Positions 1 to 13,208 are shown, counted from the first letter of the stretch. The stretch is 63,368 nt of DNA from Cudoniella acicularis (GCA_013054445.1 JAAMPI010000119.1:1-63368), one strand, 5' to 3'. The notes: a model not told the origin generated them from the sequence alone. Numbers and translations: made by a program.

Positions 1-543
1 GATGATGGGAGATTAGGAATCCAAAACTCAGCGCGCAATAATTGCGCCGTGTCCATCGTGGGCAGCTGAAACCTGTTCGCTCAGTAAAGTCCGGCGGCCA
101 CGAGATGGTGCCAGATAAGATAGTACGTGCCCAATTCCGATTCTGCAAAATTGGCGGCCAAATTTGAAGGTGAAAGAAGTCTATACGGAGCGAAGTTACA
201 CCGGCTGCTAAAGTCCGCTGCTGTTGCTCCGGCGCTACAGGCCTGGTGGGCGGCCTTCGGCTGATGACTCAGCCAGATTGGGACTAGTTCGGCTCCGATG
301 CCCAACTTGGGCAAGCCGCGCGGATCTGCTATTTTGGGATTGGTGGATCGGCTCAATACGGAGTGTACCCCGGTATTGTGGCTCCGTAGGTACTCGAGCA
401 TTTGCTGGTCGGACTACAAGTTCCTCCGCAATTTTTTTTTGACAAGGCTGTGTGAGGCTGCATGTCCACCGCCCAGCCATCTATGTCCGCAGTCTGCTCA
501 GTGACGACACATACATTCGTGTGCCAGCTCGTGCACTTCTAAA
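1..543. other. Upstream region of the PFA4-type gene, no gene recognised
   Basis: Several short open frames on both strands overlap here, but none resembles a known protein and they contradict one another. The stretch just before position 544 is the presumed promoter and 5' leader of the palmitoyltransferase. An open frame runs back in the palmitoyltransferase frame to about 452, but it has no ATG and its added residues do not look like the family's N-terminus. Confidence 0.5.
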
Positions 544-1887
544 ATGGCTTTTTTTTCGTATTTCCGCCATTGAGGACCTAGCAATACCTGCTGTATCAAC
601 CCTGATCTTTTTTCTTGCCTATAGTTCTCAGTTTCTTTTCTACTACATCGAGCCTGGGCCCCTGAGTCGCAGTGAAGCCTGGTGGTTCAACATCCTTGTG
701 GCGGCTATCTGGTGGTGCTACTATAAGGCTTGCACAGTCAACCCGGGACCAAAGGGATGGGTTGAGAAATTCGCAGTGACCGGCAAGGACAAGGAGGATA
801 AAGAGGAGGAGAGCGAGGAAAAGAAGCTGCAGAAAGGGGTACGGTGGTGCAAGAAATGCAAGACTGTGAAGCCACCACGGGCTCACCATTGCAAGAAATG
901 CGGGAGGTCAGTAAATGCGCAAACAAGATGCCCATTGAACCATACTGATAGGTTCCAAGATGCATCCCCAAAATGGACCACCATTGTCCGTGGACTTCCA
1001 ATTGCGTCTCACACATCACCTTCCCTCACTTCATCCGCTTCGTGTCCTATGCCGTCCTCACCATGTCCATACTCGCTTACAACCTCACCACCCGCGTCTA
1101 CATAATTTGGGAGAATCGCAGCCTCCCCTCCTACCTTGGCCCATCAATGTGGGCCCTCGCACACCTCCTCATCCTCCTCATCGTAAACGGCCTAACGCTC
1201 TTTGCTCTTTCCCTCCTCCTCATACACGCCTTGCACAGCCTCGCAATAAACACCACCATGATTGAGAATTGGGAGATTGAAAGACATGCTGCGGTCGTAG
1301 CGCGAGCCCGAAAATCAGGAGGATACATACAACTAAATAGCGGGTTGAAAATTCACATAGAACACCAAGAGTTCCCTTATGATATTGGAGTGTGGAAGAA
1401 TATATGCCAAGCAATGGGCTCAAGCAATGTCCTCATATGGATCCTACCTTTTGGTGGCGGACCAAGCATCCAAACTGCCGGAATATTCGAAGAAAACGGC
1501 TTCGAGGATGAAGGTACACTATGGCCACCGGTTGACCCGGAAAAGGTTCCTGCCCCGCGCTTTAACCTGGCTCAGCACGCCAGCATCAGGGATTACGATA
1601 CCGTCGAAGAACAAGTTGCAGCGTTTAAAAGAAGACAAGAAGAAGATTTTCAGCGGAGGATGCTATCTAAAGACCACGTTGGTAGCGGTTCCGACAGAGA
1701 TGAGGATTATGAAAATGACTATGAAGAGTACGAAGAAGGAATGGATGGCGAAGAAGGCTGGACTAATGCCGAAGGTGATCGTTTGAGAGATTATGGCGTG
1801 GATGAAGAGGCCGAGGCCTTACCTGATGACGATGAGGTTCCGCTCGCAGAACTGCTACGGCGGCGAAAAGCTAGACCTTTTGAATGA
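544..1887 (+). CDS. pfa4: DHHC palmitoyltransferase, PFA4 type (frame broken at the 5' end)
   Basis: Protein S-acyltransferase of the ER. The yeast family member Pfa4 palmitoylates chitin synthase Chs3 so that it can leave the ER. Two exons, 544..906 and 960..1887, flank a 53-nt GT-AG intron at 907..959; splicing joins CGR to CIPKMDHHCPWT and completes the DHHC zinc-binding cysteine-rich domain. Two hydrophobic segments (FFLAYSSQFLFYYI and the stretch with WWFNILVAAIWW) precede the domain and two follow it, giving the usual four-pass layout. The C-terminal tail is acidic and low complexity. The only suitable ATG (544) is out of frame with the rest: a run of eight T (549..556) shifts it. With seven T the N-terminus would read MAFFRISAIEDLAIPAV, a good fit to PFA4 proteins, and the total would be about 429 aa, the usual length. 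Family assignment is firm; the exact 5' end is uncertain. Confidence 0.88.
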
Positions 1888-2501
1888 GTGACATGATATT
1901 AAAATATATTACTCCTTTTGGAAGAATCGAATAGTCAACAATTTGGGAGTGGAATATGAGACTCTCAACGTGCGGCTACTTAGGAATGCTATGGCGACCC
2001 AGGTCACTGTTTGATCTGGCCTGCTCGGATCCTTAGTTGTAAATACAAGTCATGGAATTTAGCTGAGCCGAAAGAGAATTCGCGTAACCAAATTAATCGA
2101 GGCATTCGGAACCCAATCGTGCTGTGCTACCCACCTCGAAACACGTTACCTGCAGAATGACAAACAGGATAATCAACGACTAATATGTAAATTAGACTCT
2201 TTGTACAATACAAGCCCATCATTTTCCATAAATCCTGTATCGTAATCTCATTCTTCTACAACTCAAAATCCGACTACCATCTTGCTTCTTTTGTTGCTCT
2301 ACCTGCAACAATGTACAAAACTAGCACGGTCTGTGAGGACCCAGTCTAACTCAGACTACGTGCTTTTAAAATCAAGAACCCCCAAATTGCATCGCTTGTC
2401 TATACCATCATTTCATTCCGTTTCACATCCGACGCAAAGCGCAAGGTGACTAAAAATCGCACCTATCAAGAAGGAAGTATTTGCCGCCCAACATCGATCA
2501 T
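1888..2501. other. Convergent intergenic region between the PFA4-type gene and myosin I
   Basis: AT-rich 3' flanking DNA between the 3' ends of two convergent genes. No open frame or repeat worth naming was seen. It presumably holds both polyadenylation regions. Confidence 0.6.
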
Positions 2502-5500
2502 CTACCAGTCATCCTCATCGTCACGTCCTCGTTGCATAGCGCTCTGTCGAGCTCGCAATGCCTCCGCTAAACCACCCGCTAAACTTGGTGTCGGGGTACT
2601 GCGACCACTGTCGGTACCGTTTCCGTTCAAACTCATGCCGGAATCTCTTGGTGCTGGAGGTGGGGCAGGCTTTCGACCTGCAGCTGGCCGTTTGGCGGGA
2701 GGTGCTGGAGGTGTAGGCTTTCCACGAACAGCAGAGCCGTTGGCGCCGTTGGTCTTCGCAACTGGAGGCGGAGGTGGAGGCGTAGGTCTGACGACTGGCG
2801 CGACGGGAGGTGGTGGAGGGGCTACTTCTTGGAGGTAGGCAGAGGGAGCCCAACCCTGTTGTCCAGAGCTCGTTTTTGCAAGCCACCAGCCTATTACAAA
2901 TTAGTTACTTTTTTTTTCTACCAAATGAAAGGAGCAAACTTACCATTATTCTCTTTTTGAACAACGGTAATCATATCACCCGTCTTCAGATTGATCTCAT
3001 TGGCGCTTTGGCCACTGAAATCATAAAGAACGCGATATTGTGGTTCTCTTGGTGTAGCGGGGGGAGCTGGTGGCGGGGGAGGAGGTACAGCTCTGCCGGA
3101 TGAGGTCGAAGATGTATTTCGGGTGTGACTGGGGATAGAAGTTGTAACTGGCTGTGGTACACTTCGTCCTTGAGAGGCAGGAGTAGAGTATGATTGCGCC
3201 ACAGGTTTAGTGTTCCTTGTGTTAGTTATCCTCGATGGTCGACCACCAGGGCCACCCGGTTTAATGAGTCGGCCTTTGGTAAATGGCTTGGCGGGGATTG
3301 GGCTTGCCCTTTGGCATAGGCCGAGAGACAGAGTGTGGCGGTTCACCTGGGGTCGTATGAATTGCTCCACTTTTGTAGAAATCCTCCCGCACTTGAGAGT
3401 CCTTTAGCACCTTTACGACTTGCATCTTATTAGGCTTTCTTGCGTATTCGATTGAATCCGCGATCTTCAAGGTAAATCCGCCACCTGGCATCGCTGATTG
3501 CATGTGGGTAAAAAGCTCGGTTTTGAGGATGCAATTCAATAGGGGGTCTGGTTCCTGAGGAGACCCAACTCCTAAAGAAAACCAATCATCATGGCAAACT
3601 GATGTTCCAACAAACTTGATGGCACCCAAGGGGATAGCTCTTTCAATGCTGACTTGAACCTGTTTGTTGACCAGATGTTGCATAACGATGTAGAATTTGG
3701 CCCGAGTTAGCAACAAGGTTCGAGGACTGGGCTTACTCGACCGCCCAAATTTTGTCTCCAAGATCTCACCACGGCAAGAGAATATTACCTGCTCGTTGGA
3801 CGGAAGGTTTACCGAGTTGCGTATGCGAGCTCCAGGACCACTAGTAGCGTTGATGCCCAGATAATCTCCCATAAAACGCCTTGAGCCCAGAAGACTGAAT
3901 CTCCTTCTTTCTTTCCGTCCTTGGAGAACTTTGTGACCCCTATCTCTCAGAGCTAAAAATTCAGCCCCGACACGTTTCTTCCTCCAGACCCTCTGGATCC
4001 GCGTGGCAGCCTCAATTCGGATGCGCAAGAATGCTCTCCATACACGTTGTATACGGATAGCCATGTTATGCCAGTATCGATCCCGCATATGCTCTAAAGC
4101 AAACAGGGTTTCTGGTGCCTTGATGAATGCTTTCGTGACTCCCATCTGAAACTCTTCTTTGGGAATACTCGTGTCTTTCAATATTTGCTTTGCACCAGAT
4201 TTCGCGTCTCCGGTCCAGGTATATTCACCTGCGTAGGATGTTTGAGGTGATAAGAGGTAGAAGCGCTCCACGAATTTGTCAAACGTCTGACGATAGGCAA
4301 AACCAGCACGTCTGATACGAACGTTCTCTTGCAAACCAAGGTATTTGATCTGATGCATAACATTTGGGACGTTGTATTCGGAAAACGATTTGTTTTCATT
4401 GGGCTTTATTGTTCGGATGTACGATGGTTGTGCCTTCATTAGTGTTGTGACTAAATCATTCGCGGAAGCTTTAATCTTGTCTCCGGCCGACGGGGGTTGT
4501 TTCCTATTATCCTGATCGACTTCATGGGGGAAAAGATTGTGTAAAAAGCTGTTGCCACTTTGGCCGAAGAGATTGAGCAAGCCTTTAAGGAGTTGGTCTT
4601 TATTCTTATCCGTAATTCCATCTACAGTGTAGCTGACGTCGCCGGCGTAATGCTTGATGATAAAGTTTCCTTGCCTTGGGGTCAAATGAGGATTTGACAT
4701 TCCGTTAATTGCTTGCATAAATGTGCGATCACAAGCAGCAGGATCTGCGTGTGCCGTTTTTGTGGCGTCTTTCATGGCCGAAAATACTCCAGGGGGTCTC
4801 GTGGCTTCAATCAGATCGCACACAATTTTGTTGTCAAAATACTTGATCGGTGTCCACTGGATTTGTTCTCGTGCATATTCTTCTTGCTCGGTCTTTAACG
4901 TCAACTGAATGAAGATCTGTTGCAACTTTTCGTTGACGTAGTTGATGCACAGCTGTTCGAAACTGTTCTTCTCAAAAATCTCAAAACCGTAGATGTCGAG
5001 AATTCCAATTGAGTGAGCTGTCATGCCACGAGCTTTCAGGGAAACATTGACCCGATCCACAATCCAGTCAAATAAATTGTTGTAGATGGCCTTCGCCAAA
5101 GCGTCTCGAGTAGCCATTGCTTGTGCAGGATTTGCTGGAGACTCGATTACCTCGCCATTTCGAGGAGTAAGAATTCGAATGGTAATAGCTGAAATGATTT
5201 GCTCGGGATCAACTTCAAGCAAGTAGGCCAAGAAATCGACCACGGACTGGTCAGTGACCATCGCGTATCCATCCTTGTCCTCCTGGAATTGGATGTTACC
5301 GGTCCATAATACGGCAGCCAGCATTCTGAATATCTCATCTTGTTCTTTTTGAGTCAACCCGATTGTTTTCATAGCATTGAGTGTGTCTGCGTACTCCTCA
5401 ATGTCATTAATGCCATCAACATCTAGACACTTCGATCTGCTCGTGTATAGGTATGTGTCTGGGGATTGAATTCCATAATTTGTTCTGTACGTTGACGAGG

Positions 5501-6457
5501 CACCTTTTGTGAACTGGTAAAAGATGTGGAAGTTCCGCTCGTTTGTAATTTGCCCAACCACTCTCGACTTCTCTAGCAGGTAATTTGTTATGTCTGCTCC
5601 AACAGGTTCTCCTTGTGCGTTGAATTGCAGCTGCAGATATTTCCCGAAACGCGAAGAGTTGTTGTTTCGAAGGGTTTTGGCGTTTCCAAAAGATTCTAGC
5701 AACGGATTTGTTGCAAGAACCATGTCTTTGGTTTGTTGAATTGAAGAATTGCTTCCTCCAGACACGTTTGCAATGTATTGCATGAGACGTTTTGCCGCTT
5801 CTGTTTTCCCAGCCCCTGATTCTCCAGAAATGATCACACATTGATTTTCTTTATAGGCATTCATATTATAATAGGAGGCTTCGGCAACCGCAAATACATG
5901 GGGTGGCATCTAGCTATGTCAGTAAGACTTTCAACAAGCTAGTAACTGTTGACAAACCTCCAACCGATTCTTGCCCTTGTAACTTTCTAGGACCTGCTCG
6001 GTATATATCCCCACTGACACATTGTTAGCACTACAATCTGCTAGCTTTATGCTCACTACTTACAATCCCTAAAAGGATTCACGGAAACTAGCACATGTCC
6101 GATGTAGGTCTGCAGAAGTCAGCACGCGATTCCCCTGAGACTATCAGATTCCCAAGATGTTTCGCTATCTTACATAGATCTCTCCAGCCTCGAAACGTTT
6201 CTTTAAGTTCTCATTTATGGCCTCTGGCGTGACCTTGCTAATCAAAGTAAGATCAGACACTCCTATTTCTTTCTTCTTGGTTGTGTCGAACGCCGCCTTC
6301 TTGATATTTGGCTTGCCGCCTGCCGAGGCGGCTGCCCGGCCTCCATCTTGCGCCTTGCTACCTTTGTCTTTCGGCCGTCGACTGATAGCCTGGATATCAC
6401 AAATCGTCAGTCATGCCCGTCAAATAATCTGCCAGCCTGCGGGATAGTCCTCACCAT
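2502..6457 (-). CDS. myo1: Class I myosin (Myo1/MyoA), one-base frameshift in the tail
   Basis: Actin motor of cortical patches, needed for endocytosis and polarised growth. Exons on the minus strand: 6457..6455 (ATG only), 6389..6174, 6109..6064, 6013..5958, 5909..2944, 2890..2502, all with GT-AG introns of 48-65 nt. Motor landmarks are the P-loop GESGAGKT, switch [10 protein letters not shown] and switch [10 protein letters not shown]. Two IQ motifs follow ([11 protein letters not shown] and [10 protein letters not shown]), then a TH1 lipid-binding tail, a proline-rich TH2, an SH3 domain ([10 protein letters not shown], interrupted by the last intron before GWWLAK), a second proline-rich stretch and the acidic Arp2/3-binding end DDEDDW. 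In the large exon the frame breaks at CCCC (plus-strand GGGG, 3293..3296). With one C fewer the protein is about 1224 aa and all phases agree. Without that correction the product stops at 3261 and loses TH2, SH3 and the acidic end. Confidence 0.95.
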
Positions 6458-9400
6458 CTTAGACAATTCTCCCAAGTTATTTCGAGGCTTCGGGATGCGC
6501 GCAGCTCAGAATAGGACCCAGTCGTGTCTTTGTTTTGAGAATCTGCGAGGAAAGGAAAAGAGCGACAGCAGCACAGCACGCGATCTCATCAAGAGAGCAG
6601 TGTCGTGAATTACAAGTCGCAAAGTTGTATTTGAAGATTTGGCTTGGTGTTGCTACCGAAGTCGTCACAGCCCGAAAGGTGAGGATCTCGCTTGAAAACC
6701 CCCACAATTTAATCCGGGCCGCAGCTGGAATCACAGCTCTTCGCCTTTGCAGAGCTGCGTCGTCACACAAATCAGCCTCGCCGTCCACGCATCCATTCTC
6801 ACAACTCGCCACCACTGAATCCGACCCCCCACCGCAAAACAGCAGTGTCGCGCTGAGGCAGTGTTTGCCAGGCACCGGTTTTCATTTCTTCCACTGGTAG
6901 AACGCACGCTGACGGACACATTCTTCTCCTGGCATTCCTTTTCCGCAGTATCTTCTCCCGAAAAACAACATTGTCTGATTAAGCCTGCGAACATCTCCAC
7001 GATGCGAATATGGGAAGGGCATGATATTTTTTAATTTCAGAGCAGATCCGATCCCGCAGCTTCTGGTCTGGATTCGGGTTCGTCAAGGGATTTTCTCAAG
7101 GAGGAAGGAGACTTACTCCAATCGAAGCACATTTGCTACCTGGATAAGCTTGGAATAACAGAAAGAGTTGATTTACTTTAGGGGGAATATTTTGAAACTA
7201 TCTACTAGTTCAAGGAACCTCAGAGTGCCCAGGTGAGATACCGGGGTGGTAAGCATTGCTCAAAGAGTTACGCAATTTTAAGGAGAGGGACTCACAAGCG
7301 AAGAGCCGCTGACGACCAGATGGACATTCACAACTAGAGGTGTACCCACGACTACAGAGAGTTCTGATCTTCACTGAAGAGATTGACAAATCCCAATCAT
7401 ACTCTGTAAAGACGGCGAATCCACAAAAGACATCACAAGCTCTAGGTGGAACATCATTCAAATGTCATCTCTGAATTTCCGCTGCTGCATATATACCTGT
7501 CATTGACTTGTATCTTCTATGGCAAAAACACCGCTCAGGCATTAATCAAAGTGATTATTACCGAAAACGTACCCTTTCTATAACACACCATTTTTTAATT
7601 GCCGCTAGTGCGATAGCTTTCCCTTGCAACATGGTTTTGACATCAAGCATTGTGCTGAAGGATCTTTGTTACAACTTCGTGATATAATTTTATTCCAAAT
7701 TGCATCTAATATTTTAAGAGTATGAGTAAATTTTTTCTACGATTTTTGATGAAAAGGGAGAGGCTTCATTCAAGTCTATGTAGCATTCAAAGGCTAAGAA
7801 GTGTGGTCCTGAATGCCCGCATTTGTTGACTAGTCATGTTGAAATATACAGAGGTTATGGGGAATGCTGTTTCCGGGAAGCCAAAGCTCCGGAGCCAGAT
7901 AACATCAACAAACTGTCTTTGCCAAGGTCAGATCGCCACTAGCATACCGGTATTTGTGCTCCCGGAGAAAACGATGAGCGAATCATGCAGTTTATAGGTA
8001 AATTTTACGGATCCGGATATTTAATTGGGGCACAAGTCATTGGAAGCTATGAGGAATCAGTTAGACACCGCACCGAGGACAGCAAATCAGCAAATAAACA
8101 GCGGAAACGAATATCTTAGACTTCGGATAACAAAACGGACTTATTGTAATTTGTTAACACCTATCTATCCCTTATGAGTTTCTTGGCTACAATCGAAACC
8201 AAAAATACTATTCTCTCATCAATTAACGCTTGATCCTGATAGCTCAGACTCATCCAAACTCGTTTATCTAATCTGCTATATACACCAAAGTATATCACCA
8301 GATTAGGTGGCCAGCATGTTGTGAGATTGTGTTTGACCATTCGAACAACGGAGAGTCTTTTCGCAGCCGAGCAGTACTTGGCAGCGAAGTGAAAGTGATT
8401 GTTGCTTCAAACCCGCCGTTTTTCACCCCAGTAGTCACGGTTACGACACATAAAAATCAAACACTATCCCACTATGAGATATCATCACAACGAAAAGTAT
8501 ATAAATTCGTATTTCTTTTCATGTATTTGTCTCTAGTTCCCTGCTCTCTAAGATGAACAGTGATATAGCTGTTTTGATGTTTTACATTGTGATTCAAAGC
8601 GTATCGATAACCAACGAAGGGATACCGAAACCGTTGGTGAAGGTCATACTTAATAGGAAGCAGCCTGAAGACCACGAGTGACACTGTCACCCCCTTTGTT
8701 TGATGACGCTCACTGGCTCAAGTTCAACCAAATAGAATCCTGAGCCTTAAATCAAGTAATGTGACGCCACAAGGAGGGATTCGCTTCTTCCGAAACATCC
8801 AGATGTGCCACAGCATATCCGTTTCACGGCTACCCTTGCTACAAAGTGTAGATAAACGAGCAATCAAGCAGAAGCGAGCAGCTTTCACTTGAGAACTGTT
8901 GGGGCCGTTGGATAAGATAAGGAATAGGGATATTCTTATCGTCCGTGAGGCATCAAGGAACCTTCAGTTCTCCTTAGTTAAACCGGAATTCAAGGAGAGC
9001 AGTAACCTGAGACCACGCTGAAAACTGTGGATGAGAATGATCTTTCCAAGCATGTCACTGATTTGGAGGAGGGCATAATAACCTGAGCCGGGTATACCAG
9101 AGACCACGATTCCAGAAGTTGGTCGCCCAAACGTCAACTTGACAAAAATGATATCTCCGAAAGACTCGCAGCATGAGTTGAAATGCTCCATTCCGCACTT
9201 GTCAACAAGATACCGCGTTTGATGACCTCCCATGGACAGGGTTAAATGTACCCCATACTGTCACGCAGCATCCGATGTCACGTGCGGTACGTCTTTGGGG
9301 CACAAGGCTGGCGATCTTATCCAATCTGGATGGAACCCGTGTCACAGCCTTACAACACCATCGTTTGATGCGACTGCCACCGACGTAATGAGCAGAATAA

Positions 9401-11340
9401 AAGCACCTGCAATTTGAGTCAATTTTGAGGTTCAACTAGCAACGGGTCAATCCGCGTGGATGGCCCCGCGCAGACGCCTAATCCGTCTCAGCTATCGACA
9501 TTTATCTGATCGAGTCTTTGGTCACGATTCTGCAAGCCAGAGTTTTGGTGGTTTATTTAGGTGGCGCTGATTGGCCTTACGGAAAGATCTCTTGGCCCAC
9601 TTGGCCAGCGCCAACCGCCCTGAGAGATCCAACCAATAGAGGCCCTAAGCGCCCACCTTCTTCAACATCGAAAGTTTCGAAACATGAACGATTGGTTTCC
9701 CAAAAATAGGCTCATTGGTCCCAAGAGAGGCCTGGCCAGGAACAAGATGCGTCCAGAAAGCTTCTCTTGAGGGCCTCACTCAGGCTCGCTGCCAACTGGC
9801 ACAGCAAAGGATGCATTTCAAAACAGTTGCACGCATTTGCCGTCTGAGAGACTGTGCGACGCCGACTCGAGCTCCCAAGTTCCAACGGCACGGCAAACAA
9901 CGCCTGAAGACTCGAGCCTCAAGAATGTTCCCGTTCCCATGCACTGCCAAATCAAGAGTTTCCTCATTGATACATTTCCGTATCAGACGAGTCAGGACAA
10001 AGAGTTCGGACTGCTGAGTGATGGTGCCATGGTGGGCTGCATCGTGGGCCGGTCGCTTTCCAGTTTCCAGGTTTCCAGAGCCGCGGAGAGAGATCGTCGT
10101 TGGATGGAGTCTCGAGAGGGTCATGCATAGAAATGTGCATTTCGTATCGGTGTATTCGGGTACCATGTCATGTCTGATCAATAGCGAGCGCCATCACCGT
10201 GATCATGGTGCCATCACACTGACCACTGAGTCTCCCGCCTCTCACAGTCTCACTCGTCGACGAATCCCTGAAGAGACGAAGCGCCGGGAGCTTTGACGAG
10301 GCGAAGCGGGGGGCCGTTGTGTGCAGCCTCTTGTTCGCTGCAGCGCTACGCTACGTGCAGTGCTGTACCTTTATTATGGCCGCTATGCCATGCAAAAAGA
10401 CCTGATGCGTTGCGATCGATACCTTCACTTGGCTCTTGGCCATCCTTCAATATAAAGCGCCCGGCTGACCCCCCCGAAGACATACGATAAATATATCGTT
10501 CGATTCCTCGAACCTGCTGCCTCGACCTGTGCGCGCTGTCATCCCAATCATCAGATAATTTTGATCCAATCTAATCAGCGCGGTCCGAGTCGGTGTTGCA
10601 GTCAATGCGCGGCGCCCTCCTGCTACAAGAAGCGTCTCGAACATCCCCCCTTCTACACCAGCCAAGCTTTTTGACACGGCCATAGACCCTGCGAAACTGC
10701 TCGCCTGCGTCTGATTATCTACTTATCGGATTGATCTGATACTGGGCTCAGCGACACCCGAAACCGTCTGCAACGTCTGATCTTCGACACAATATACGGA
10801 GCCGACCCAGTCCTGCCTATTCAAGCTCGATGGTAAGCTGGTCACAACTGTGATTCCAGAGTAAGCGAAAGGAAGACTGCTCGCCGGGCCTCTCAGGAAC
10901 GTCCACTGAGTTTCATGGAACTTATTGCTTCCGATCCTCTTCACCTTCCCCCGCGAACCATCACCGCACGAGCGCCAATTCCACACGGCAGTCTTGCAGG
11001 GATTCCAACCTTGAACTTTACCATCTCTTCACACCCCAAAACCCCTTGGTCCCGCCCTACTTACTCTGCAGCGGCTGAGTAGTTAAGCTTTTCTCCCTCA
11101 ACTCTCTTATACTACCCGTTCCTGCTGGCTCAGATCCTTCCTTTCTGGTGGATGTCCATTCTTTCTCTTGGCTCGATAAGGGTTTTAATTTTACAGCGCG
11201 AGGAACAGAGGAAGTCGTCATTCGTTCATCGGCTGCCTCCCATATCGACGACTGCGTTTTGACGTCGGTGCCGTCGCTGGTCGACATTTAATAATTTCGG
11301 GGCAATTTTGGGAAGAGAGAAGGCAGAAAATATAGGCAAG
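6458..11340. other. 4.9 kb divergent region between myosin I and noxA
   Basis: Both flanking genes point outwards, so this contains two promoters and leaders. Short open frames occur on both strands, densest at 9.2-10.3 kb, but none has a family resemblance, a convincing splice structure or a consistent strand. The 700 bp before noxA are pyrimidine-rich, typical of a long fungal 5' leader. The stretch 7.5-8.8 kb is AT-richer. No transposon ends or tRNA were recognised. Confidence 0.5.
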
Positions 11341-13208
11341 ATGCCGTTCTGGGAGCATGTAAAGACACAGACGAGGGGGACGAAATTGCTTTTCAACATC
11401 CTATTTCACGGCATTCACATTGGCCTTTTTGCGTTTGGATGGTACGAATTTGCAGTCAAGCACAAACAACTGGGACCATGCTAATTCCGCATCTAGGCAC
11501 AAACAAATGGCAGACCCGCGACTTGCCGGTCTTAACACACTCACATTTTCAGTATGGATTTCCCGAGGAGCAGGTCTGGTCTTGACCGTGGATGGCGCCA
11601 TCATATTGTTACCAATGTGCAGGACTCTCCTGAAATATATCAGACCGAAGATCAAGTTCTTACCGCTGGATGAGTCGCAATGGTTCCACAGACAGGTTGC
11701 GTATTCGATACTCTTCTGGGCTAGTGTCCACACTCTCGCTCATTATGTCAAGTAAGTCCACATAAGCACCCTCTAGTGTCACGATACTTACAATGATAGC
11801 TTCTTCAACGTTGAAAAGACTCAAATTCGACCAGTCACCGCGGTACAAATTCATTACACCGAAGCAGGTGGAATCACCGGCCACATCATGTTGCTTTGTA
11901 TGCTTCTTATGTATACGACTGCTCACGCGAATATTCGCAAACAATCCTTCGAGACCTTCTGGTACACCCATCATCTGTTCATTCCCTTCATGCTCGGCCT
12001 CTATACACACGCTACTGGATGTTTCGTTCGCGATTACGCCACTCCATTTTCGCCATTTTCAGATCAATTCTGGGTTCACTGTCTCGGATATGAGGGATGG
12101 CGTTGGGAGCTCTGGGGAGGTGGAATATACTTTCTGGAGCGAGTGTACCGAGAAATCCGTGCTAGAAAAGAGACAAAGATTGTCAGGGTCGTTCGTCACC
12201 CATATGGTAAATTTGAAAAGGGAATCTTTATAGTCCACACCATACTAACATTACCACAGATGCTATGGAAATCCAATTCACCAAGCCCTCATTCAAGTAC
12301 AAGGCGGGACAGTGGCTTTTCCTCCAAGTACCCTCGGTTTCAAGACAACAATGGCATCCATTCACCATCACCTCCTGCCCATTCGATCCCTACGTGTCGG
12401 TCCATGTTCGACAAGTTGGAGACTTTACCCGTGCTCTAGGTGACGCTCTCGGAGCTGGACCTGCACAAAGTAAACTTTATGACGGTGTTGACCCGATGGG
12501 TATGTACGAGGTCGCTCTTCAGAACGGACAAGAAATGCCTGCACTCCGAATTGACGGTCCTTATGGAGCACCCGCGGAAGACGTCTTCGACAACGAAATC
12601 GCTGTCCTCATCGGAACCGGTATTGGTGTTACACCCTGGGCATCTATTCTCAAGAACATCTGGCACATGCGCAATGGACCAAACCCTCCAACCCGTCTCC
12701 GCCGTGTTGAATTCATCTGGGTTTGCAAAGACACTACTTCTTTCGAATGGTTCCAAGTTCTTCTTTCCTCGCTTGAGGCTCAGAGCCAAGAAGCTGCCAA
12801 CCTACCTGGTAACAGCGGCAATGAGTTCTTGCGAATCCACACCTACTTGACACAGAAACTTGATATCGATACCGCAAATAACATCGTGCTTAACAGTGTC
12901 GGTGCTGCTGTTGACCCTCTTACTGAATTGAAGGCGCGGACTAACTTTGGTCGTCCGGACTTTGGAAGACTCTTCGCCGGTATCAGAGATGGTATCATGG
13001 ACCGGACATACTTGAACGGCTTGGAGGGTGAAGTGAGGACGAACGTCGGTGTTTACTTCTGTGGTATGTTTCCCTACTCCAAATTTGTCTTCCAATTTTG
13101 CTAATGGAATAAATAGGACCTAGTGTAGCAGCGAGGGATATTAAGAAGGCTTGCAAGAATGCCACTGTCCGCGAAGTCAATTTCTCGTTCTGGAAAGAGC
13201 ATTTTTAA
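11341..13208 (+). CDS. noxA: NADPH oxidase NoxA (Nox1)
   Basis: Transmembrane flavocytochrome b that moves electrons from cytosolic NADPH through FAD and two haems to oxygen, making superoxide. In fungi it serves sexual development, hyphal fusion and infection structures. Five exons: 11341..11441, 11497..11751, 11800..12206, 12260..13063, 13117..13208; all introns are GT-AG (48-55 nt) and phases close to give 552 aa, the usual NoxA length. Haem-ligand histidine pairs are visible in HRQVAYSILFWASVHTLAH and in the HIMLLC...YTTAHA / FWYTHHLF stretch. The FAD motif is HPFTITS, NADPH-binding motifs include GPYGAP and GTGIGVTPW, and the C-terminus ends NFSFWKEHF. It lacks the N-terminal calcium-binding extension of NoxC and the longer N-terminus of NoxB. 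It converges with the oxidoreductase downstream. Confidence 0.97.

Noticed and set aside
452..543. Extended N-terminus for the PFA4-type protein
   Set aside because: The frame is open but begins with a non-ATG codon and the added residues do not resemble the family; a one-base shift at the T run explains the start better.
9202..10296. Cluster of 60-130 codon frames on both strands
   Set aside because: They overlap one another in opposite directions, lack splice structure and resemble no family; higher local GC explains the open frames.
10490..10530. GTTCGATTCC as the T-arm of a tRNA gene
   Set aside because: No D-arm or acceptor pairing at the right distance.
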